Shown in pieces: positions 53,800-64,000 of a stretch of DNA of 64,000 nucleotides. Every line of letters begins with the position of its first letter. The stretch's first letter is position 1. Source of the DNA: Micropterix aruncella (lineage: Eukaryota > Arthropoda > Insecta > Lepidoptera > Micropterigidae). The position numbers were made by a program, and so were the translations under genes. The notes beneath the pieces are model-generated. The model searched no databases, was not told where the DNA came from, and worked only from the letters and a program-made list of their open reading frames with translations. Location: contig OX155950.1 of NCBI GenBank assembly GCA_944548615.1, positions 37,241,155 through 37,305,154 on the forward strand, in the 5' to 3' direction.

Positions 53800-54411
53800 A
53801 GCTAAGGGGCTCTTGCTGAGTTGACCACGAAGACCCATTCTGATCAGGGTTGGTCACACTCACGGGTCAACACCCATCCGACGGCCTCCACGCTCGAAGT
53901 GCGAGCCTGGGTAGGACTCTGGCCTTATGGCTAGTTTACACTAGGAATCAATCTCCTGGCGCTCCTGGACAGTCTGCGCTCCATGCGGCATTGCCAAACG
54001 ATTGCGCTTTCTGACTAACAGTCGGGGGAGTCTGGAAGCAGTACTGTTTCCTATAGAGCGGGGGTGGTTGCGGACCTTACGGCGACTGCTCTCGATTTCG
54101 ATAGATTCGGTTTACACCGTTTCACCGCTTCGTAAGGGAGAGGACCGCGCAAGCGACCTCGAACTCGTAACCAATCGAGAGACTGGAGTAATCTGGTCGC
54201 AATGGGAAGTAAGGGCGTGAGTATAAGCCCGCTGGGTAACATTCCTGGCTATCTCGCGGTAAAGGCGTTGGCCTCTTACGGGCTTGTGGCGGATCTGGAT
54301 GGTGGACTGTTTTTGTCCAAGTCTTCTGCGCTCACTTCAGGGAGACAGAACGACTAATCGTTAAAACTTCCTGAGGTGACGGGCTCGCCCGCTGTAGTTG
54401 GCAATTGTAGT
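53800..54411 (+). mobile_element. Family A retroposon copy A5, 612 bp, with 14-bp TSD
   Basis: From gagctaaggggctcttgctgag to ggcaattgtagt. Internally shorter than A3/A4: it lacks the part around 'cgaccatcggctacacgatcctgggtgaac'. Carries the tRNA-like box at 54252-54281. Confidence 0.85.
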
Positions 54412-55309
54412 TGTCTGTCTGTCAGTCTGCCAGTATGCATTCCTCGACGATAGCGGCGAAACGCTTCATCCGATTGAGCTGAAATTTGGCATGCAGACAT
54501 CATTTGGTCATGACAAGAGTTGAAAAGATTGTGGTTGAAATCAGTCGAAAAATTGGACTTGTAATTTGGTACACAGATGTGACGTAGGGTCGAAACCACA
54601 ATGTTAAATTTTGGTTTCAAAATCTCTTATGCAAGCGACAAAATAAAATAAAATTAAAATAAAATAAAATATATAATTCCGACATACCTACATTTTAAAC
54701 AAATAATAATGTCGAGCCGCCCGAGGCTAGCCGAGAAACGAACCATATTGGAAAATAGACATTTTAATACCACGGAAATACTACAAACATGTTATAAATG
54801 TACTAGATTGGCTGTCATAATCAATCACTATCGAGGGGGATTGGGGCGAGGGTTGGGGAGGAGAGGGATTGGGGGTATTGGGGAGCAGTGCGGGGATAAG
54901 GGCTTGGCGCGGGTTTGGTGGTGGAAAGTGGCGTTTGAAGAAAGGAGTTTGGAAGGGGGGTTGGGAAGAGGGGGTTTGGGGAAGGGGGTTGGGGTTTGTC
55001 TGTTTGCCGGGAAAGTCTTGGGGTGACAGAACCGATTTTTTAAATTCTACAGCAAACTAGCGATTCGTTTGGAAAATTATTGCGACCCAAAATTGTATGT
55101 ATGTATTTTTAGCCAACTGTTTCCGCGAAACTTCCCTCATTTTTGTAAGTAGTGTGTTTTCATAATAATTAAACGTTGCTTGTTTGAAAACTTCTAATCG
55201 CATGGTCTGTACATGACAGGTGTAAACAAATAATCATCGTACTACTCGCACTCCCCCCCCCCCACATCGGAATTGCGTAAGTCAACACTTTAGATGCCGC
55301 CATATTTCA

Positions 55310-55760
55310 ACTATGTATGTAGTATTATAGCGCTCTCTATTCGGAGGGTGGATTTAACCTTGCGATGATAAATGCCTGTGGCTAAAATCAGGGCCAAAAG
55401 CGGTCAACCGCAGCCATCCAGAAGGCAGCGCGAAACTTCTCCTCGCGCGTACCATAATAATACGTCTGTTCGGACGATAGCTGCGGCACGCTTTGAAGGT
55501 CCAAGTTGAGAAACAATCCTGCGTTTCAGTCGCGTCTGCGAAATTCGCCGCCCGCGAAGCAGATTTTTGATGGCGTTTGCGGTCGACCGGAGTTTGCCTC
55601 CGCGCGCTGTAACTTGTGCCGCTTGCAAAGCCGTCCGTTTGCCGGGTCGGCGGTGGCAATGGGTCAATTTTAACATTTTCGGCCACAAGCGTCGCGCCCC
55701 CGTAGCAAATCAACTTTGTCTTCGCACCAGGCACGGCGTTTTCAACCATAATTTATATAA
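55310..55760 (-). repeat. Segment E, copy 2
   Basis: Inverted homologue of 31066-31545. The open frame on the minus strand (55749-55354) is not shared as a protein with copy 1. Confidence 0.7.
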
Positions 55761-55863
55761 AAAAATGCATATTTCGAAAAAGTTCGGGTTTATTTTAAAA
55801 TCACAAATATGTACATTTTCTGTTCAACAAAATATGTAGAGCTGATAGTTAAACCATTCGTAT

Positions 55864-56274
55864 CCAGGTGAGTTTCAATTTACCGGCATCATTTAAGGGA
55901 GTGAATCAATACGAGCAAATAAGCAACTTTTGATAAATATTTATGAAAAAAACACAATTTTTTTTTCATTTCAAAAATTCAATTTTTAAAATTACTAGTA
56001 TAAAAAGCGCTGAGCAAAATGCGAAAACCAGCAGTAGCTAAAATATCGCTAATATTATTTATTAGCGATATTTTACCTACCGCCAGATAGCGCAGCGCGC
56101 TCGAACGCTTGTCAAACTTTTATTCAACAGTCAAGTTTTTAAAATTTTCAAATAAAAAAAAAATTGGAAATAAAAATTTTTCTTTGTTTTTTCCAAAAAA
56201 AATCATCGAAAGTTCCTTATCTGCTCGTTCTGATTCACCCCCTTGAAGATGCCGGTTAATTAAAACTCACCCTG
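55864..56274. mobile_element. MITE with ~63-bp TIRs, TA-flanked (Tc1/mariner type)
   Basis: The left terminus ccaggtgagtttcaatttaccggcatc and the inverted right terminus cagggtgagttttaattaaccggcatc match over about 63 bp, with TA at both flanks. The inner foldback core (taccgccagatagcgc) is shared with the MITE at 10089-10504. Confidence 0.8.
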
Positions 56275-56432
56275 TATATGACTCACCCTCTATATCATTA
56301 GATTGCTCAACTCCATACTACGTGTTGGCAACCCTTCTGCGCAGGCTAAATGCCGGGGTGGCGCTGATAGTATTGACGGCGAAAATAATAACATTTTATG
56401 TACCCTTGTGTCATAAACTATGTCGTAGATAA

Positions 56433-56733
56433 TGGGCTCGATTGCGTTTCTTCGTGAACTAAAATCGTAAATTAGTCCGTGTGAACGTGACAGAGCAATA
56501 CGCTAGAGCGGAGTGTAAGATGACCGGTTATCACTTTTTCGCATTAAAACTGCCCGCCAAGGTCAAATCTTACACCGCACGAAATATGCTCGAATTTATT
56601 CGGACGAGTATAAGTTCGGCAGGTAGTATTTATCGACGATCGTTCGTTTCATATCCCGCTCTAACATATTGCTCTGTCTCGTTCGCTTGGACTAATGTTA
56701 GTTTTAGTTCACAAAGAAACGCAATCGGGCCCA
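56433..56733. mobile_element. Family G MITE copy 1 (301 bp)
   Basis: tgggctcgattgcgtttcttcgtgaactaaaa at the left is inverted at the right (ttttagttcacaaagaaacgcaatcgggccca). TIR similarity extends past 100 bp. Noncoding. Confidence 0.85.
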
Positions 56734-56827
56734 ATGAATGGTTTTTTGGACCGATTAATGGAAAGGACTGATTAATTATAAAAACCTAATAATGTAGCCA
56801 GAGAACACAATAATATCTCGTAGATCC

Positions 56828-56943
56828 GGGGCTGCCAGCGGAGTCGTCCAAACGACAGGTTCCAATTTACCTTCTGATACCATGTGGTCGATTGTGCTAT
56901 GCACTTTCTCCTTAATAGCCAGTGGAACGGGTGGGTACTTGTG
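56828..56943 (-). pseudogene. Ty3/gypsy RT fragment
   Basis: The minus frame reads KYPPVPLAIKEKVHSTIDHM, then SEGKLEPVVWTTPLAAP. This is the entry block of gypsy-type RT (PVP..IKEKV...L..L...G.IEPV..S..AAP). About 39 residues only. Confidence 0.65.
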
Positions 56944-57655
56944 AAGCTTATTTTATTTAGTGCATATTAATACAATATTGGATGACTTACTTACTTAGGT
57001 ATATCCATGTTTAAAAAAGAATAAAATAGCAGGAAAATGCATACTCGACTTTTTATGGCAAGGCAGTGTCGAGGTCGTTCTGTTCTAAGTTGGCCTATAT
57101 TTTTTGGGTGTGTAGATGTGTCACCGCCCTTATAGTATTTAAAATGGAAAAGATTAAAATTTATCTATGCTGAGGAAATAAAACAATTATCTAAATTATA
57201 TACTTGTGTTAAATAAAGAGTAATCGACATTTTCGAAATAAATTCACGTTATCTAAAAGATCTAAATATTATCTAAATACAACAATAACCAAAATTTTAT
57301 ATAAATATAAATAATCTTCATCAATTTCTAAAATATCTAAATAATCTGTAAAAAAAACTTAAATTTCAATTAAATGAATACAGGTAAAAATCTTAATCAT
57401 CAATTCCATCAAATAATGATCGAATAAGAAAAAGTTACGCACTAAGCTATGTAAGTAAAACAATAACCTAAATAATAAATTAAATTAATAACAAGCGCAA
57501 TAATCAAAATAAAACACAAAATAGTTAAAATGCCCATTAAAATTAAATGTTTAATCATTTAAACATTTGGGGATGAACCAGATATTTGGCTTTATGTTAT
57601 GATTGCCAATTACAAATAAAATCAAGTTTGTCAATAGCCGCCAATAAATTAAATA
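56944..57655. other. AT-rich intergenic DNA
   Basis: Nothing recognised; composed of short A/T-rich words. Confidence 0.4.
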
Positions 57656-57790
57656 AGGGGCCATCCGCATATTACGTAATCACATTTTTGAGATTTTTGA
57701 TCTCCCCCATAGCAATAGACGTAATCAGTGGCCTGACCCCCTCACCTCCCCCCCCCCCCCCCAAGATTATGTAATCAACCAAATTTGCGA
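57656..57790. repeat. MITE-end-like piece with C14 run
   Basis: 'aaggggccatccgcatattacgtaatcac' and, inverted past the C-run, 'gattatgtaatcaacc' resemble a common insect repeat that starts GGGCCATCCATAAATTACGT. Only one end is seen. Confidence 0.45.
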
Positions 57791-58341
57791 GAAATGTGAA
57801 TAATCGTGAACCCAGCGTTTGTAAAGTGTTTGAAGACGATAAGTGGAAAAAAAACATTTTAGAATGCTTTTAAAAATGTACTTTACTAATTTAAAGTAAT
57901 TACAATATCTCAAACTCTTTGGTTTATTTTACAGATCCCAATCTTCTGATCGCAGTGGCTGTAATGTATTAAAGAGAAAGAAATATTGAAGAATACATTT
58001 AAAATATATTTATTATAATGAAGAATATATTTATTATAATCATCCAAATATGATATGCGTAATAATTTGGTATTTAAGTTCAAAATATTCGCTCTACTTT
58101 CCTCTATAAAATATTTCAAGGGTAATTTTTTTAATGATTACTTTATTTCTGTTAATTTAAGAGCTTCCGGAAATTTAATAAATATTATAGGGGTAATAAA
58201 TGTAATGCCATTGCTCGAAAGTTGTGATTACTTTTGGAGCTGCCAGCTGGTTGTATACAGCGTGCCTATTTATCACTGAATTTTGTAAGTTTGTCGTTTT
58301 AATGTTTAACTTTGATGTATGTCAGAGCGGGGTGTAGATAT
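57791..58341. other. Intergenic, unassigned
   Basis: A direct repeat 'aagaatatatttattataat' occurs around 58000-58040. No gene. Confidence 0.4.
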
Positions 58342-58526
58342 TGGGCTCGATTGCGTTTCTTCGTGAACTAAAATCGGAAATTATATTTTCTAAAATTGAC
58401 GAGTATAATTTCTACAGGTAGTTTTATCACGATCGTTCGTTTTATATTCCACTCTAACTTATTTCTCTATCTCGTTCGCTTGAAGTAATTTCAGCTTTAG
58501 TTCACAAGGAAACGCAATCGGGCCCA
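58342..58526. mobile_element. Family G MITE copy 2 (185 bp, internally shortened)
   Basis: The same termini as copy 1 (tgggctcgattgcgtttcttcgtg and its inversion), with a smaller centre. Confidence 0.85.
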
Positions 58527-58702
58527 TTGTTGCCAAATGTCAATAACATTTTATTTCTGTAAATGTACATCAGAGGGATATCGATTCGGGTTCCTAGTAG
58601 ACATTTTCAAAATACATATTTGAGTAACTTTTAAAGCGGAGAGGATAGTTTTGTGCATCTATTTTACCATAACTCAGAATGCTCTCAAACAAAGCATATT
58701 AA

Positions 58703-59110
58703 ATGACTTTAAGGATTTGCGAGCCTACACTATTCCTTACCACTTTGAAAATATATGCTAATGTTCTAAATTTACCTAATAGGGACCAATGGATGCAGTT
58801 TCAAAATCCCATTGTTCTATCCAAGGAACAATTCTACTTTCCTCGCATGATCCGGGAAGCCATTGAAATAAGAAGAACTCCGAACTTCAATAGAGATGAC
58901 GGCTACAAACTCTCTTCTACGTGGAACCCTATTCTTAAAATGTTCCCGCCGCCGAACGCCGAACGCAAAGACGTAAAACAGGATACAGTGAGTGTTGTGT
59001 GCAAGACGGATTTTAAAAATTCCCGCGCTCCGAGCCCGGCCCCCCACCACCGTTATAACCTACGCAGTGGCGGCAGCGGTTTGCGGCCTACCCGCAAAAC
59101 AACGGACTGA
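58703..59110 (+). pseudogene. Penelope-like element, C-terminal end of the ORF
   Basis: The frame includes KEQFYFPRMIREAIEIRRTP, then NFNRDDGYKLSSTWNPIL, the terminal block of Penelope-like (GIY-YIG) proteins (RxIREAIEI...NxNRDxGxxLSxTWxPxL). No RT is seen upstream. An extra C-terminal tail (RYNLRSGG) precedes the stop at 59108-59110. Confidence 0.7.
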
Positions 59111-59118
59111 CAGCTCTT

Positions 59119-59186
59119 CAGTCTACCCTAGACAACGGCGGCTGCAACGTCACCGAAACGTCGGGTCCTACAAATTTCACGCGGTA
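59119..59186 (+). repeat. Penelope 3'-end box (gaaacgtcggg)
   Basis: ctagacaacggcggctgcaacgtcaccgaaacgtcggg and ~25 further bases match each arm of 29479-29614. Confidence 0.7.
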
Positions 59187-59468
59187 AATTCGTTTTCTAT
59201 CCTATTTATAATTACCTAATAGGGTCTCTGTAATTTGTCATCTTACCAGTTATCAATAGTTATTTTAAAATATATTGTGGATTCTGGTCTTATTTGTTTG
59301 TTACAGTTACATAAGTTCGTTATAATTATATACAAATACACATTTTTTTACGTTTTTTAGGTCGGTAAGTAAGGGGTTATTTACTAAAACCTCATGCAAC
59401 GAAAACATGTCGTCTCGGTGATGACTGTAAGTCTGTAACTACGTGCCGTGCGCGATTCATTTATATAT

Positions 59469-59630
59469 TGGGCCCGATTGCCTTTCTTTGTGAACTAAAA
59501 GTGAAATTAGTTCAAGCGAACGAGATAGAGCAATACGTTAACGCGGAAAATGAAACGAACGGTCGTCGATAAAAACTACCTGTCGATCTTATATTCGTCC
59601 GAAAAAATTTGAACACATCTAGTGCGGTCT
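59469..59630. mobile_element. Family G MITE copy 3, one end only
   Basis: tgggcccgattgcctttctttgtgaactaaaa and following bases match the right terminus of copy 1 inverted. The opposite end is missing. Confidence 0.7.
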
Positions 59631-59689
59631 TAGATTCAGATGCTTTATCTTTTGTGGGTAATTTTATGTGAAAATATGACAACCGTTCA

Positions 59690-62457
<2,768 letters not shown>

Positions 62458-63999
62458 TTAATTTTGCCTATTGAGACCGGAACCTTTGCAAGCGCCTAAA
62501 ATATAAATATAAGCCAATTCCCAAGATTTGACGTCCCTTTCTTTTGCATTATCCCCAAGGCATTTTATTATTTTAACTTTAAAACATTGATCAAAAGATA
62601 AATTATGCGCCCTGGCATGCAAAGATATTGGGAGTTGGCTTTCATTTCCTACACTAGCCCTATGATTATTTAGTCTAATATTAAGTGGTGTTGTTGTTTC
62701 ACTGATATAAAAGGCATCACAAGTCCTGCACAGAAGTTGATATACTATATTTTTTGAAATACAACTGCAATGAAAGGGAACCCTGTAACTATTAGTAGTA
62801 TTTGGACTGGTAAAAAAAGGACTTAGATCTAACAGAGGACAAGTTTTACAACGTGGACGACCACAAGGTTGAAGGCCAAAAGTATTATTACCAATAGTGA
62901 AATTTTGATTATTTTTTGTTTTGTTTAATATTGATCTAATATTAGGTGGTCTGCGGAAAGATAAAATTGGCGGTGAATCTAAGAGATCCTTAGTGGATGC
63001 ATCATTAGAAATGATGGGGAATAAATCACATAATATATCTCGCAGTTTCTCAGCACCAGGAAAATAAGTGGTGCTAAGAAAGATTTTATTATTATTATTA
63101 TTTTTATTTGAAGAAATTTTAGGTTTTGGTATATATTTTACTTCAGAGTTTAGAATATGTTTATCCAATAGAGGAGCAGGGTATTTTCTTTCAAGAAGAG
63201 ATTGCTTTAGATTATTGAGATATTTATCTAAATTTTCTTTGTTGTTAACTAAATGGTGTCCGCGAATGGACATTGAATAGGGAATGGATCTCTTGGTGTG
63301 AATTGGATGACAGCTATCAAAGTGTAAATACTGTTCTTTATTTGTAGGTTTTATATGAATCGCGGTTTTAATTTTACCTTCGGAAATTGTTAAATCAACA
63401 TCTAAGAAAGTAATTTGTGATTTAGAAATGGTATGAGTGAAATTCAAAGGGCCAAAATTATTTAGGTCGTCAAGAAAGGTTGTTAGAGTAGTTTGTCCGT
63501 GTGGCCAAATCATTACTATGTCGTCAATAAATCTATACCATAATATGGGTTTTAAATTTTGCGTTTGAAGAAAATTTTGCTCGAATAATCCCATGAAAAG
63601 GTTGGCATACGAAGGTGCCATTCGCGTGCCCATAGCAGTCCCTTTAATTTGAAGATAAAATTCATCTTCAAAGGAGAAAGCATTACACGTTAAGACAAAC
63701 TCGGCTAATTTGCAAAGAAAATCCGTAGAAGGTATTTGAGGATGAGGTCTCTCATCAAGAAAATAAGAAATGGCTTCCAATTCTAAATTATGAGGAATAT
63801 TGGTATACAGGGATATGGCGTCAATAGTAACAAATAATAGGTCGTCTGACTTTGGAATTACAGTATTCTTTAAAATATCAATAAAATGATAGCTGTCTTT
63901 GATATGAGAATTTAGATTTTTCACAAAAGGTTGTAAAAAATAATCTACAAAAGCCGAAATTCTTTCTGTCGGAGAGTTAAAGCTTGCGACTATTGGTCG
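62458..63999 (-). CDS. Penelope-like element: RT plus GIY-YIG endonuclease, N-terminus beyond window
   Basis: The frame is open from the window edge to the stop, 513 residues visible, with no internal stop. RT: TIDAISLYTNIPH (motif A), GTAMGTRMAPSYANLFMG (motif B), YRFIDDIVMIW with the catalytic FIDD at about visible residues 157-160, and FLDVDLTI. Linker: CGRPRCKTCPLL, the Cys-rich finger of endonuclease-bearing Penelope elements. Endonuclease: NIVYQLLCRTCDAFYISET then LNIRLNNHR. The usual YIG is YIS here. A reading that starts at the GTG at 63924 would be too short; homology continues upstream (FVDYFLQPFV). Confidence 0.9.
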   Translation of the reverse strand, partial: RPIVASFNSPTERISAFVDYFLQPFVKNLNSHIKDSYHFIDILKNTVIPKSDDLLFVTIDAISLYTNIPHNLELEAISYFLDERPHPQIPSTDFLCKLAEFVLTCNAFSFEDEFYLQIKGTAMGTRMAPSYANLFMGLFEQNFLQTQNLKPILWYRFIDDIVMIWPHGQTTLTTFLDDLNNFGPLNFTHTISKSQITFLDVDLTISEGKIKTAIHIKPTNKEQYLHFDSCHPIHTKRSIPYSMSIRGHHLVNNKENLDKYLNNLKQSLLERKYPAPLLDKHILNSEVKYIPKPKISSNKNNNNNKIFLSTTYFPGAEKLRDILCDLFPIISNDASTKDLLDSPPILSFRRPPNIRSILNKTKNNQNFTIGNNTFGLQPCGRPRCKTCPLLDLSPFFTSPNTTNSYRVPFHCSCISKNIVYQLLCRTCDAFYISETTTPLNIRLNNHRASVGNESQLPISLHARAHNLSFDQCFKVKIIKCLGDNAKERDVKSWELAYIYILGACKGSGLNRQN

Positions 64000-64000
64000 T

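Larger units (their letters stand above)
53755..55035 (+). repeat. Family B repeat copy split by family A
   Basis: The left part 53755-53799 (gcatggaaagtattgtggacgcacttccgtg) continues at 54412 after the A5 insertion (tcctcgacgatagcggcgaaacgcttcatccg), runs through a G-rich block (54835-55000), and ends gccgggaaagtcttggggtgaca. Confidence 0.75.
51900..55830 (-). repeat. Inverted duplication, arm 2
   Basis: Reverse-complement counterpart of 31060-36000 (see that entry). Arm 2 lacks A4, the 34290-34985 insert and LINE H1, but carries its own family A insertion (A5) and an internal duplication of the segment around 'gaaatcggccagagcaaaact' (53085-53120 and 53250-53290). Confidence 0.7.

Overview
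The window is AT-rich arthropod nuclear DNA, most likely from a moth or butterfly. The evidence is split genes with GT..AG introns, LEP1-like Helitron relatives, and remnants of mariner, hAT, CR1/Jockey-like LINE, Penelope-like and Ty3/gypsy elements. No bacterial operons, tRNA or rRNA genes, or CRISPR arrays were seen. Lepidoptera is an inference from the repeat families, not proven. One cellular gene can be assembled with confidence: an eight-exon monocarboxylate-transporter-like (SLC16/MFS) gene on the + strand, start codon 7453, stop 26012-26014, predicted 454 aa. All seven introns have GT/AG borders and the phases agree. About 17 kb of the 18.6 kb gene is intron filled with repeats: mariner pieces, a foldback MITE and a LINE tail in intron 1; a MITE, a hAT-Buster remnant, an OTU-like fragment and a LINE in intron 3; a LINE piece, a mariner/foldback unit, an internally deleted hAT with 8-bp target duplications, and two copies of a ~650-bp retroposon ('family A') in intron 5. 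Layout: 1-7 kb holds repeats (family A, family B, LINE ends, Helitrons, a foldback MITE). 7.4-26 kb is the transporter. 26-31 kb has a Helitron, a repeat-poor stretch that may be regulatory, an inverted pair of Penelope-end sequences and a hAT remnant. 31-36 kb and 51.9-55.8 kb are two diverged arms of an inverted duplication with the same internal order. Between them lie LINE ends and a Jockey-type LINE (44.6-48.7 kb) whose 971-aa endonuclease/reverse-transcriptase ORF is intact. 55.8-62 kb holds MITEs, a gypsy scrap, a Penelope C-terminus and a Tc1/mariner-like element with ~475-bp inverted repeats sitting between two (TA)n arrays. 62.4-64 kb (minus strand) is an open Penelope-like RT plus GIY-YIG ORF that runs off the window. 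Structures beyond single elements: (i) the conserved-order inverted duplication; (ii) family A, a retroposon-like family with 13-14-bp target duplications and a tRNA-like box but no obvious tail; (iii) stem-loops in LINE 3' regions whose stems differ in sequence but keep pairing; (iv) three (TA)n arrays of almost the same length, two of them flanking one transposon. All coordinates were read by eye; repeat borders without a stated target duplication are approximate by tens of bases.
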